Shown: piece by piece, positions 15,662-28,860 of the stretch
Position numbering within the stretch: position 1 is the first letter of the stretch
How the letters are laid out: the number at the start of each line of letters is the position of its first letter
Assembly: GCF_007655135.1 (NCBI RefSeq)
Contig: NC_045134.1
Span: forward strand, 2,128,982 to 2,192,981
DNA from: Punica granatum
Taxonomy: Eukaryota > Streptophyta > Magnoliopsida > Myrtales > Lythraceae
DNA length: 64,000 bases
Direction: 5' to 3'
Notes under the pieces: generated by a model
Seen by the model: only the letters and a program-made list of their open reading frames with translations
Database searches by the model: none
Told to the model about the DNA's origin: nothing
Program-made: the position numbers and the translations under genes

Positions 15662-15699
15662 GCTTCTTGTGTCTGTAGTTTGTGATGCAGTAAGAATTT

Positions 15700-17890
15700 T
15701 CCTGGAGAGGCCGTGAATCCTTTATTACATAGAAATATTTTTCGAGTTTAATAATTTTGGTAATCATATCAGTCCCCCGGAACTGATCCCTGTATCAATA
15801 AAAACCTAACTCAAGTTTCTGTACTTACTGTAAGTCTCGAATTTTGCTTGGCTCAACTGCCTAATTTGAAATCAGTGTGTTACAAGCAGCAACCGTATGC
15901 AGTATAAGTCAGTGACAGCTTGCATTTTTCCTTTTCACGTGTGTGTTGAAATCTTGATTGAAGTTGAAGCATGTTCGCTTTGGGAAAAATGGGAAACCCG
16001 AAAACTCGATGCCCGGTATCTTGGAAGAAAATTCTGTCCTAATGAATTGGTAATGTTCCGATTTCCAAGTTACAATCTAAGCAGTGCCTTCTCAGGTACA
16101 CTAAGATATGATACATGAAACTGTGACTAAGATCGACGGAAAATATCCGTTCTTTTTTACCAGTTTTAGCTATCAGCTTCATGACCACAATCAGTTGTTA
16201 GGGAATTCCATCGTAGCAGACCATCTACATACAATCTTCACTTTTCTGTTGTGACTTGTGAGCCCGAATTAGACCTGATCACTGGTCCAAATTTGTCTCA
16301 TGGTAAGGTCCATTTATCCACATGTGCCCGTACACAGTGTAAGGTGGACATATTACTGCTTCGAGAGCTACTGTGGATCCTCTTTGTATGGTCTCTCACA
16401 GTCCACTTAAAGGGGTAAAATTCTACTCCATTATACACTTGAAATGTGTGTATGCTACATACATATATCTACTTGGAAAATTTTCGAGGAATTTACTTAT
16501 ATAAATAAACCATGCAAAAAGCAAGCTCATGTATGAGGTTACAATTTACTTGGAAAAATATAAGTAATTTACTTACATGTACCATAGTTATATTGTCAAC
16601 TCTAAGTTGGAAAATTCTATGATAATGGCCCAGCCTAATAGGTAATGGCCCAACTTTAATGGATTGTATGGTTGTGGGTTACAAGATAATTTTGTATTAT
16701 CCTCTATAATTCATTTCTCCATGACTCACTATCACCCGTAATTTAAACAAGCCACAAAAGTTCAAACTCAATACAGGCCCAGCCTGATAGGAACGGCTCG
16801 TGGCTAGTCTATCCTGAAGCAGTGCTGAAAGGCCTTCAGTCATACCAAGAAGTGAAGTATCTAATCACAGTGTAGTCCACAGAAGGGGTTCGGAGTTGAA
16901 TACGGTTCCTTGGTCGATAGTCGCGATGTCTGATGCTGCTTCTAATCGATGAAGCTCTACTATCACGGCTGTATTATATAAACATATATACATTGAAGGA
17001 TCTACATATATATCCCAGACCCCGGGCGCGGTTGACGAATATATAATTTGAGGGGCAGAAATAACAACGGGAAGTTGAATAGACATCGATTCGTCTGTCC
17101 AGCCTGGTGAAGCAAATATTTTATTTATATATATGGTCAAATTGTTAATGTGCTAATATATATATTTATATATATATATATATATATATGTTATACACAT
17201 TACAAAAAGCATATAAAAAGACTTTCCTGTCTATCTGCATCGCACGGAAAAAGTTGGGGTAGGGAGAAGACAGACAGAGAAGTCTTCTCTCAATCTTTCA
17301 TTGAACCCAACACATACATTGGATCACATGAATCAACTTACATGCCTCCATCAACTTGCGCATTTTTTATTGTTTATTAATCCTAACAATTAATTAGCTA
17401 GTCAGTATACTTAAATCAATTTTCTATATTATGTGTTTATTTGTTGGGAGAATACCATGAGGTTTTTTTGAACGACCCAAGATACGTGAACGCATTGTAT
17501 GTATATGTACTTATTAAAATTGTTCAAGGTGTCTAGCAAAGGGCTTCCATATGAAGAACAAAAATTGGAGACATGGCATATATTAGAGAGGGATCCATAA
17601 ATCAAACCTTCATCTCGAAAGATCTATTGACTAGTATACGTCATGGTTTATCACTGTCTTCCCAACCGGGTATATTAGGTTCTCGTATAGTTGACGGATT
17701 CATGCATGCAGAATGCGTATATATACTGCTACTCTATCGCTACATCGCAAACTATCACCTTTCGGAATGTCGAGACTCGAAACTAGTCAAGTTTTGACTG
17801 GTTAATTAATTAGCAGAGCCAGTAACATAAATTTCCCCAATAAATACGTATCCGACATATATTTATTGGGCTTTCTCGTTTTCATTTTAC
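15700..17890. other. Spacer after TPI
   Basis: The first 150 bases are the TPI 3' region. Beyond it I see no supported gene. A 91-codon minus-strand open frame at 16865-17140 is the least AT-biased one, but it matches no family I recognise and has no splice context. An (AT)n microsatellite lies at about 17155-17190. Confidence 0.5.
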
Positions 17891-17899
17891 CGAATGTAT

Positions 17900-19022
17900 A
17901 TATAATAGATAATAGCAAAACGAAAAAACAAGTTTAACGAAGTTGTGCCATGTGTCATCTTATGATTGACAAGGTGGTGCCCTATGTCAAGTCCTCGGCT
18001 CTTTATTTACCTAAATTTCATTATTTTTCTCTATCCTCTTTAATGCATTAGTAATTAATGCACAAGTAAACAAATTGATTTATAGGGATAATATATTTAT
18101 ATCAATTCAGTTTGCTAAAATTATTTCCATTTTCTAATTCTCGATTTAACAAGTATAATTATGTTTACTAGAATATATAGGAACTTTTAAAGCTCCTATA
18201 CAAATATTAAATATAATATAAATAAAAAATAATACAAGTGAATTAATCTAAAAATTCATCCAATTTAGTAATAAATATATATTTTGAATATCGATTATTT
18301 AAAAGTATTTTCTTTTCAAATTTTCAATTCTACAGATGATTTATTATATTCTTGGAACTATAATAGGGTTTTTATGTTTAAAAAGGATATGACAATATTT
18401 TTTTCAAAATTTTGCACACGAGTAATTACTTAGATAATTGAAATTATAAGGGGTTTGAAATATTCAAAAAACTATTACAAGTTCTATATTAATATTAAAT
18501 ATACTTAAAAATTAAAAATGATGCTAAAAGAATTTATTTATTTAAAAGTTCATAATATGAATGGAATAAATTTAGTCTCTCTTTTTATTGAATTTACTTA
18601 ACGTTAAATTATTGAAGTTCTATGAGTAATTTATTATTGTATAAAGGATATAAATGCAAATATTTTCTGCAATTTCGATATTGAAAATTAAGAATTTTTT
18701 AGAAACTAAAAGGTATTAATTAATTACTTTAATTTTAATTAAAATAATTTTATTCACTTGGTTTTACTAATCTTATTTATAAAATATTTAAATTAATGCT
18801 TTTTAAGTGAATAATATAGTTTTTTATGTAAATAAAGTATTTAATAGAGCAAATCTAATACGATGAATTTAACATTCTTTGTTCATCATAATTTTGACGA
18901 TTATCAAAGAATTAATTTTATAATTATAAACTAATCAGTATTTTTAAAGATAGTGTATAATAAATTATATAAATTTCTGTCACGAATAACACGTTCGCGC
19001 AGCACGCGGGTGAAATAGCTAG
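17900..19022 (+). mobile_element. Non-autonomous Helitron-like element
   Basis: The 3' end carries the usual Helitron signature: a GC-rich hairpin (CGCG-cagca-CGCG around 18995-19007) shortly before a terminal CTAG (19019-19022) followed by T. The left part contains 'gtgccatgtgtcatct', a phrase I associate with plant Helitrons, after 'tatataatagataatag'. The interior is AT-rich and non-coding; no Rep/helicase is seen. The 5' end is only approximate. Confidence 0.6.
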
Positions 19023-22000
19023 TAATATATATAGTCGAGAAGGTTAACTGTTGGATACGACATTAAACATTTAGGGGGCAGTAGGCATCACATCGACAAT
19101 TTGATCCGCAAGCCTACTGTGTCTCTGTGTGTGTTATATTCCCTAATTTGAATTTTGATGCAAAATTAATTTGGGAAACCCCAATAAGAGAAAATTAATA
19201 TTGGATAAGTGCAATGGAACATGCATGCAGTCACCCCACACGTCATACTGCCATCAATTCGTCATCAATATAACTATGTATATATATACATATACATATA
19301 CATAAATTTTTGCAGTAGTCAACTGTTTGCCGAACAAAAAGAAATAATAGTGAACTTTGTACACCGAAAAAAGAAAGTACACCAAAAAATAAATATTGAA
19401 CGTTGATTTCTTTGTTCTTTTTCTGGTGAGACCGTGACGAATAAATGTTGTATATTAATATCATTTGCAATCCGTACGTACAATTTTGTAATTTAATTTA
19501 TTTATTTGGACTAGTTTCGTATATATAGATTCTATGAAAATAAATAATAAACGAAGAGATGACGCTGTGTATGGACACAACATATTGAAGCTATTCGGAA
19601 AGTCAAACGGCCATGAGATGGAGAAAGTCATAACTGTCACGAGACCACCTTCGTGTTGCTTCTTTGTTCCCACGTAGACACAATATTAGCAGGAAAGCGA
19701 TCGTTAGCTGTATCAAAAGTAAGAGAGAATTTAATTGTCTTTTTCTTCATTGGTTCTTCTCCGCGTGTCGTTGTGGCAGCAAAATCATCGATTAAATTAA
19801 TTAATCTCTTTGTTAGGCAAGAAATTTGAAAAAGGTTGCAAAATTGATCCGACTAATTTCTAGCATCCCAAAGATTATATATATCGCATCGATTAATTTA
19901 TCTCGGCATTCACCCTTCAAATAGTAGTAGTTCAACGTTACGAGAAACTTATTGTAGAGTTTCCATCCTTAACCGTGTATCCTGTTCATGTCGTATTATC
20001 TTATTAGGATTATCTGATTTTGCTTGGCGAAGAAGTGATCATGAGTTAAATTCCTAGTTAGAGTTAGGTGACGTGCATTAGTTTATATAAATTTGGGTGG
20101 ACTAATCATTAGTAATTTAATGAGAACATAATTAATGATATTTTAATAGATTATTGTAATAATACTATCCTATATACAGTCGAAACCCTAATTAGGGTCA
20201 AGTACGACCACCCAACCATATCGAGCATAAAAGCTTGAGATATTATTTCATTTCATGTGACAAAATGGAGCCCTAGATATGAGAGAGGAAGTAAACGATC
20301 AACTCATTTATTATCTCCCATTGACTTCTACGTCCAAATCCGTCTGATTGAATATCTAGGAGGAATAAAAGAAATATGTAAAACTTAATTTTCTCATGCC
20401 TAGCGATATATCTTGAAGTACATCATTTGAGACTCGAATTTGACGAAAGCATATATATTCATATTTAACTGACAGTACAAAACGGGTGATAGCTGTTGTA
20501 TCAAATAATTGATGTATTAGAAAGATATATATAATATCCACCAAAAAGAGAAAAAAGCTATATATAAGGCCAAGTCAGACTCTATAATGCTTGAATCACA
20601 AGGAACTACGAGTTCAATGGATTCGATCATATTGGTTTGGTGTGTGTTATCTAGAATCATTCTGTTGACCTTATTGGACGATTAGGAAAATTGTTAACGT
20701 TGTACTCGGTTTGGGATGTGTTGATTAATCGTTATTATTCTAATTAAATTGTTTTATAAAATTCTATCAATTTGGTTCGATTCCAAAGCCGTATGTTCTG
20801 ACTCTGGGGATTTGCTAGGCCTTGGAAAGTCTTTGGAGAGTTTGGTATTTAATGACCGGGCGATGTTTCTATATGAACAAATAACTTATAAATTGCGATT
20901 ACTACAGAGTGCATAAAAAAATAATAATAATATCTCGCTAACTAAAGAGAAAATAAAAGAAATTAATATAGAAGATAAAGTAAAATTTGAAACATTCTAA
21001 ATTGTTTTTCCTTTCTTAAAGTGTCGATGATTTTTATCATTGTCTATATAGATATTTACATAATGCTCGAGAGAATGAGAAATACAAGACTAGAAAACAT
21101 CGGATCTAGAAGGGATCCTTGAAGAACCTTGTCAAAAAAATTTTATTATTCGATACAAAAGTCTTAGTAGTGTAATTTAAATTTGAAATCTCTTAATTCT
21201 GACTTAATGACTTATATCTCTGCACTAAGTTTTTTTCCCCCTATAATTAAACCTCGCGACCCTAAACTATAGGCGAGAGCTAAAAGAGTTTATTACATAT
21301 TAAACCAATATTAATAAAGGCTGGTCAAAATACAGCATGTGTTATATATTATTGTGTATTTACTGATCCGTACACTTGTCCATTCCGGCAATTTACTCCT
21401 CTTTTTTTTTTTTTTTTTCAAATCTTTGACTAAAGATGTTAACTGTCCCGAAACTGTCATTCTCATTCGGGACTCGGAAGATGTCCATGATAATATTTTT
21501 TATTCTCGTTGCAATTAGATTGAAGCATAACTAATAAATTATTTAAAAGTGAGGATCGAGAAAAAAAAATAGAGATTATTAAAATAATTTAGCCTTTTTA
21601 CTAGTCATAGTTAGGTTGATAGTCACCAGTTAATCTGTAATTTCTCGACAAGAAGAAATAAATTATTGCTAAATGATCGACGTGTCAAAGTTAAGCAAAC
21701 AATCGAATCGAATTCGTATTTACATCTGTGAAGTACTTGCCATATATTAGTTCACGTATTGGACCGTTATAACAAACACTCTCCTTGTTTAAGCAAAACT
21801 ACAATAAACTTCCACTTATATTAATAAGGAAAAAAAGTTTTGAGCCGAAAAAGAAAAAGAAAAAGAAAAAAACAAGAAACTTCCAATATTCCAAGAAAAA
21901 TTGGGTTATACACTTTATACATTGTCTGTTTCTGACATGAGACATTGAAAAAACCAATTGCTGCTATTAACATCAACATAAGATAATGTTTTCTTTTTCG

Positions 22001-22860
22001 TATGCATTTATTGCAATTTTCCCAACCTCTTCCTGTTTCCTCTCCACTTGGGTGGAAAGAAACTACTTGTTTATTGATAAATTCCTACTTAATTTTAAGT
22101 TTACTCTTTTTTTTTTTTCATTTCAACACCACAATCAATATTTTTTTTAAAAAAATATTTTTCTTAACTATTCATCACTTATTTTTCTTAATTTAAATAT
22201 TTTTCTTTAATTCAACAATACAATCATTATTTTATTTTATTTTATCTAAATTCTTTCACGTACTTTTTCAAATCACTTATTATTTTTATTCCCTCAAATT
22301 AAATTAAATTTGATATTAAATGCAATATTTAAGTATGAAAACGAAATAAATGAAGGCCAAGTCAACTCCTCTCATCACCTTTGTCTTTTTCTAAAAACTT
22401 AATGATACGAGGATGATACCTCTTTACCAAAACCAAACAAAAGCGCGACACACCAAACTCCCCCTCGAGTCAAATCGATAATTCACACCCCCTCTTGCAA
22501 GATAAGCACCATCAAAAGAATCGATGTGATTAGCAAGATCGAGCTTCTAACATATATTTTCACGCGACAGATAATCTAATGTTATGCTCTTTTTGTGTTA
22601 TATGTACTCTTCGAACGCCGTTGCAAATGATTCAAAAGCAGCCAAATGACCGATCAACCTTGAAAAGTGTTCCGTTCCGGCATCTCTCAGCAATGAAGTC
22701 ATAATCTTGAACAGTCTCGATAAATAATCAGTCACGTAAGAGTTGAATTCAAGCAGCTCCATTTTGGGGTAGACTACTTCAATGGTTTCATGCCGCTGTG
22801 TATGCAGGACTAGTCTTATCATAAGTAGAATTAATCGGATACTAAGAGACGATAATATCT
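19023..22860. other. AT-rich spacer before the RLCK gene
   Basis: No gene is supported in about 3.8 kb. Short open frames have no domain. A 74-codon minus-strand frame at 22598-22822 is not unusually AT-rich, but I do not recognise it. A family A MITE lies at 22090-22325. Confidence 0.5.
22090..22325. mobile_element. AT-rich MITE, family A
   Basis: Carries 'ttcaacaatacaatcatta' and the T-rich body shared with 11703-12027, and ends with AAATTTGATATTAAATGCAAT, similar to the edges of the other copies. Left edge uncertain. Confidence 0.5.
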
Positions 22861-23008
22861 CGGGTGAGAGTGAACATGGAGGGGATTCAATGCAATTGGA
22901 CAGTTGACAGGTGCTGGGTCACAGCCAGCCCCCAATTTTTTTTAAGCAGCAAAAAAAGGCCTAACTTTCACACTCTAGAGAGAGAAAGGCAGACAAAGTT
23001 AGGCAGAG

Positions 23009-23049
23009 ACAGAGAGGAGAGGAGAGGAGAGGAGAGGAGAGGAGAGGGA
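23009..23049. repeat. (AGGAG)n microsatellite in the RLCK leader
   Basis: Seven or so pentamer units of the AGGAG type, within the probable 5' untranslated region of the kinase gene about 190 bases before its start codon. Confidence 0.9.
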
Positions 23050-23234
23050 GACAACTTCCTTTAGTTTAACGGGCTTCACTTGTCTTTAATCGAAAGTTTC
23101 CTATTTTTAACACCCCTTCCCCAATCGGGTCCTCAGCCATCCCCAACCATAGCAGTAGCAGTCCTTCCTGGCTCTGTTCCCCTTCGATTTTCTCGATTTT
23201 TCTGTTGGAGGGCTGAGCTGAACAGTCTTGCTTG

Positions 23235-25693
23235 ATGGGTTCTTGCTGGAGCTCTCGAATCAAAGCTGAGAGCCCTCTTCACCGAGGTAATCCGATCATT
23301 CCTGCTTTTGCTTCTTTGATGCATGAATTCCCATAAACCATTTCTCCATCTGTTCTTCTTTGCTTCTGACTGGTAAAACTTCATCTCTTGATTAACTGAT
23401 CACGCGTCTGTGCTGACAGAAGTTGTTTTGACATGAAAATTTCAATTATTTTCTGTGTGTGGAGATTTGTCTATTTGTTTTTCCATTTGCTTGGTTTCGT
23501 TGAAGGGTATCCATGCCAAGATGAATTCTTCCCAGTTGAATTTCACTTTCATTTGCTATTTATAGATATAGATATGAATGGGATGTCAGTGAGTGCGGCA
23601 GAGTCCATTTTCTTTCTAATCAATCATCACTAAGCATATGCAGAGATGATCAGTGAGCCAGATTTTTTTTTTTTTGGGATAAATGATTAGTGAACCAGCT
23701 TGGTTGAACTAGCTTAGAAGAACCAAGGATTCTGCTTGGTAACTAGCTTAATACATCTAATTCCAAGTTGCAGGGGCGAGCTCGAGCAGTTCCAGGAAAG
23801 ACGGGAACAACTCAGGAGACTTCAGCAGCAGGGTGTCCTCGATGCCCCAGACTCCTCGAACTGAGGGTGAGATTTTGCAGTCCTCCAATATAAAAAGCTT
23901 CACCTTTAACGAGCTCAAGACCGCGACCAGAAACTTCCGACCCGATAGTGTGCTGGGTGAGGGCGGCTTTGGGTGCGTGTTCAAAGGGTGGATCGACGAA
24001 CAGACTTATACTCCCGCGAAACCAGGAACCGGGTTAGTCATTGCAGTCAAGAGGCTTAACACGGAAGGATTTCAAGGTCACAAGGAGTGGTTGGTGAGTG
24101 TATTAATTTCATTGTTTGCCCCCACTTAGACTATCTTAAAAACACGAAATTGGGATGATTCGTGCACTCTATAGCTTTTGAGGTGTAAGTTTTTTTATTT
24201 GAGATGAATGAATAGTGTCTATATTTAGTCTCCATAAACCTTTTCATGTTACTGCACGTATTCTGTCTTACTTTGGCCTGCGTTTCTCCAAATGCTGTCT
24301 GCACAGAGTCCTCATACTTGGTCGTGCACAAGGCATAGATATGATGGCTTGTCCTGAAACGTTTTTATGGAATGGTAAATTTAATCTCTCGGCGCTCTTG
24401 AACTCTTAGGCGGAGATAAATTACCTGGGGCAGCTCTACCACCCCAATCTCGTGAAGTTGATTGGTTATTGCCTAGAGGATGAGCACCGGCTTCTGGTAT
24501 ATGAGTTCATGCCTCGAGGAAGCCTAGAGAACCATCTCTTTAGGAGTGAGTATTCGACTATTTTTAGCAGCAATATTTCTTGTTGGATGGCTCCTGCTAT
24601 CGTTGATGGACTCAAGTTTTTCCAGTAAAAATTTTGTGACTTAAGAAATTCTGGGGTTTGAATAGGGAGCTCCTATTATCAGCCAGTTCCATGGAAGATC
24701 CGTTTAAAGGTCGCCCTTGGCTCTGCGAAGGGCCTCGCATTCCTCCACAGTGACAAAGCGAAAGTGATATATCGGGACTTTAAGACTTCTAATATCCTAC
24801 TGGATTCGGTATGCTCATGGCATTTACTTTGACTTGGTTATGTATCTGCTGATATCTGGAGTACTATTTGAACATCATCTTCCTTCAAATTTTGCAGAAT
24901 TATGATGCGAAGCTCTCCGACTTTGGGTTGGCCAAGGATGGGCCTGCAGCAGGTAAAAGCCACGTCTCAACAAGAGTCATGGGCACTTACGGATATGCCG
25001 CTCCGGAGTATATGGCCACAGGTATCGGTCACTATACAGGATTTTTTCTTCAGAATTCGAGTAATTATACTCTGAAGTTGTGGACCTTGGGGAACATATT
25101 TGACGAGATTTCTGTAAAAAAAAAAAATGAACATGATGTGAATGTACTTCAGAACTTTGGGAACATCATACGGACAATCTAAGTTCACTTACTGTGGCTC
25201 TAATGTCCAATCTGATGTTTTCTTTGTATCAGGTCATTTGACAGAAAAGAGTGACGTGTATAGCTTCGGGGTCGTACTTCTCGAGATGCTCTGTGGCAGA
25301 AGGGTATTGGACAAGAACCGGCCTTCCGGAGAGCATAACCTAATCGAGTGGGCCAAGCCTTTCCTCTCAAGCAAGCGCAAGATCTTCCATGTGATGGACA
25401 CCCGGATCCAGGGCCAGTACTCCCTCAACGGTGCCCTGAAGGCTGCCAGTATTGCCATCAAGTGCCTCTCGCCTGAGCCGAAATCCCGTCCCCACATGAA
25501 CGATGTCGTGAGAGCACTGGAACAACTCAAGGAGTCCGAAGAGTTGGTTGTAGCAATCGAGTCCCAACAGAAAATGGGCCGAGACCTTAGTGCAGACCCC
25601 AAGTACCGTAGGAGAAGTGCGAACGATATTTATAATGGGAAATCTTCGGCTTCCTATCCTAGGCCGTCCTATGCCCCTGCAGTTCGCACTTGA
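23235..25693 (+). CDS. Receptor-like cytoplasmic kinase, subfamily VII (PBL/APK1-like)
   Basis: A Ser/Thr kinase of the RLCK-VII family, which relays signals from surface receptors at the plasma membrane. Six exons: 23235-23286, 23774-24093, 24410-24545, 24666-24808, 24898-25021 and 25233-25693, giving 411 residues. The N-terminus MGSCWSS fits N-myristoylation (Gly2) plus palmitoylation (Cys4). The kinase domain spans about residues 70-350: glycine loop GEGGFG (78-83), Lys109, catalytic [14 protein letters not shown] with Asp207 (the Y-RD form of this subfamily), DFG at 225-227, [10 protein letters not shown], and [14 protein letters not shown]. The C-terminal tail is Ser/Arg/Tyr-rich. All key residues are present, so it should be an active RD kinase. 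The first exon carries only the lipid-anchor region. I cannot name the exact orthologue. Confidence 0.95.
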
Positions 25694-25749
25694 TTAATTA
25701 GGTGAATCTCAACCGGTGTTTTTGTAAGACACAACCAGATGTTCTGCAT

Positions 25750-27000
25750 CGATGGGCATCCATCCATCAGATCGGTTGATTATTTGTACATATGACAATA
25801 TTATTTATGAGCTTCTGAGTCAATATAATGTAACTTCATAGATTGTGAAAATTGAAAAATATGCAGAGCCTAATGAAAATACGATATCGGCCTTCTCTTC
25901 TCTCTCATTTTATTACATATTTTCCTGCCCTAATGTCCCGATTTATCGGTACATTTCCTGTTCATGTATCGACTGCTGTTGCTATTTATAAATTTATAAG
26001 GAAAAGGAAAAAAAAAAAACTTTTGCCAGTTAAAAAATGGAGGAGGACAAGTCAAACTGATGCTTGCATGAGATAAGTTATGTTAATAGATTGACAATAT
26101 CTCGTGATATTTACATGAGATAAGCAGTAGTTCATAGATTAATTATATCTCGTGGTCTTTTCGAAAGAAGACGAGAAAATAATTTATTCATGGGAACAAT
26201 TTGTCTAAGCATTATTTATCCATTTCAAGGGAAAAAAGAAACATTGCATGTCCGAATTAACAAAAACTTAAAAGGGGTAAAACCGTCTTTTCAAACTGAA
26301 TATGAGGTTTAGCCTCCACCAGGCGCCAAATCCGATCTCCCATTGCCAGAGGCACGCAGTTGGAGACGCCGCGCGCACTCGCCTCCGTGCAAAGATGTTG
26401 GCGCCTCTGCACGGAGACCAATAAGCGGCCGCGGGGCAGCCATTGGCCCCCACGCGGTAGCCGCATTCTGCTTAAATTTTTTTTTTTTAATATAGCCTTT
26501 GGCAGCCACAATTAGAAATGTGGTCGATGCTTCCGACGGCCGAAAATTACCATTGGTCTCCAACCAGCTGCCAAATTCAATACATATGTATATTTGCTGT
26601 AATTTTTTCACAAATTTTTTCTATAAATACCCTCATATACTCCACTTCAATTTCACCCCAAATTACTCTCTATCATCATCATCTTCTTCTTCTTCTTCTA
26701 CGAGCCGAAAAATTAAAATAAATGGTAGATCCAAATCAATTTCCACAAAATCCGAATGTTCTCGGGTTTTACATGCAAAATCCGAATGTATAATGTGAAT
26801 TTCGATTTGTCCCTGAGAAGCTTCTCCCGTCCAAGGCAACACCGTCCCTGGAGGAGAGAGAAAGTATGGGGGGTGATTTTGCCGGTTCCAATTGGTAAAA
26901 CCCCAACCCCCCATCCCCTTATTTTCTTTTATTTCCTCTATTATATTAATAATAAATATAAATATATAAAAATAAATTTATAAAAAAATTATGAAATTAC
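25750..27000. other. Spacer after RLCK with transposon-derived sequence
   Basis: After the kinase 3' region, the segment 26270-26900 is more GC-rich than its surroundings and looks transposon-derived (separate entry). No host gene is supported. Confidence 0.5.
26620..26793 (+). pseudogene. Promoter and N-terminal fragment of a transposon ORF (Harbinger ORF1-like)
   Basis: A TATA-like CTATAAATACC near 26621 is followed by a leader rich in TCATC/TTC and an ATG at 26722. The short frame (26722-26793) reads MVDPNQFPQNPNVLGFYMQ and ends after 23 residues. This Asn/Pro/Gln-rich opening resembles the start of the Myb-like ORF1 proteins of plant PIF/Harbinger transposons. Only the start is present, so it would be a truncated remnant. 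The assignment is from recalled pattern and is tentative. Confidence 0.35.
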
Positions 27001-27099
27001 TAGGAAGAAATTGCTCGGGTTGTTAATAATAGAAAATTTTAAAATTATTTACAAAAGGAGATTAACTACTAAATATGTTAATGTTTTAATAATATTTTC

Positions 27100-28860
27100 A
27101 AGTTATCATAAATTATAAATGGGTTATTACTATTTATGATAACTCAAGTCAAATTTGTGGGAACTCATCCAAAACGCATGTTATCACAAAATATATTGAG
27201 GTTATCACAACTTGTGACAACCAAGAATCAATTTCCGATAACTTGACAAATTATTACTAATTGTTTTAAGGTTATCACAAAATATATTGAGGTTATTTCA
27301 GTTAGTAATAACTAATTATCATAAGTAGTGATAACTAAATTCAATTACTGATAATTTGTTAAAAATAACAATCATCACAAAAAATATTAAGGTTATCACA
27401 AGCAGTGATAACTAATGAGTAACTTGAGATAACATGATAAGTTATCACTAAATATGCTAAGATTATCCCTATTCGATGATAACTAGTTATCACAAAATGT
27501 ATATATATTATCATAAATCGAGATAACTAAGTTCAATTAGTGATAACTTGATGAAAAATGGCAGTATTAAGGTTATCACAAGGGGTGATAATTAATGAAT
27601 AAATTATGAAAATTTAACGAGTTATCACTAAATATACTAGAGACAATCGGTGATTACCAGTTATCACACAATGTATAGAGTTTATTACTTGTCATGATAG
27701 GTAAGTTCAGCTAGTGATAAATTGATAAAAATGACAATTATCACTTAAGGTATTAAGGTTATCTCATGTCATGATAGGTAAGTTCAACTAGTGATAAATT
27801 GCTAAAAATGGTAATTATCACATAAGGTATTAAGGTGATCGCAATGGGTGATAGTTGAAGAGTAATTTGTATTAACTTAACGAATTATCATTAAATACAC
27901 AGAAGTTATCACAATCGGTGGCAACTAGTTATCGCAAAATGTATAGAGATTATCATTTGTCGCGATAACTAAGTTCAATTAGTGATAGTTTGCTAAAAAT
28001 GGTAGTTATCACAGAAAGTATTAAGGTTTTGCAATGGGTGATAATTGAGGAGTAATTTGTAATAATTTGTAATAATTTAACAAGTTATCACTATATACAC
28101 TGAAGTTATCATAATCGACGATAACTACTTATCACAAAATGTATAAAGATTATCAATTGTCATAATAACTAAGTTCAATTAGTGATAATGTGATAAGTTA
28201 TCACTATATATACTGAGGTTATCATAGCTAATAATAACAATCACAAAATGTATGATAATTAATCAAATTATCAATAGCTTCTCAAGTGATGACTAGGTTC
28301 AATTAGTGAGAACTTGCTAGATAGTTATCAGAAAAAAATACTAAGGTTATCACGAGCAGTGATAATAAAGGAGTAATTTGTGATAAGTAAGTTTAATTAG
28401 CAATAATTTGTCAAATTAGGAGTTAAAATTAAATTATATGAGGTGATCATTAGTGATAATTAATTATTACAGGATATATGATTTTATCACAAGTTGAATT
28501 TCTAACTGTTCAAAATATAAGTCATCATAAAATATGTTGAGTTTATCACAATTTATGATAACTAAAGGGTAAGTTATCACTAAATATACTAAAGGTTATC
28601 ACACTTACTGATAACTAGTTATCACAAAAATATAGAGGTTATCACAAATTTTGATAACTAAATTCGATTAGTGATAACTGATGGAGTTATCAGAAAATGT
28701 ATTGAACTTATCACCACTTATGATCACTGAGAAATAAATTGTGATCATTTGACTAGTTATCACTAAATATAGTAAGATCATCACAGTTAGTGATAATTTA
28801 TTATCACAAAAATATATAAAGGTTATCATAAGTTCTAAAACACTAAGTTCAATTGGTCAT
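27100..28860. repeat. Diverged tandem repeat built from TTATCAC/GTGATAA words
   Basis: About 1.76 kb in which GTTATCAC and its complement GTGATAAC recur every 20-40 bases on both strands, often close enough to form small hairpins such as GATAACTAGTTATC. A longer phrase, 'aagttcaattagtgata', recurs near 27530, 27710, 27785, 27985 and 28180. This suggests a higher-order unit of about 180-200 bases, with one internal short repeat. No open reading frame runs through it. Confidence 0.85.

Noticed and set aside
16865..17140. 91-codon minus-strand frame with balanced composition
   Set aside because: No family recognised, no splice context and no promoter features; kept only as a note in the spacer entry.
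22598..22822. 74-codon minus-strand frame
   Set aside because: Plausible amino-acid composition but no recognisable motif and no sign of further exons.
27100..28860. CRISPR-like regular repeats
   Set aside because: Repeats are short, diverged, on both strands and irregularly spaced, in plant nuclear DNA; no cas genes. A satellite-type array fits better.
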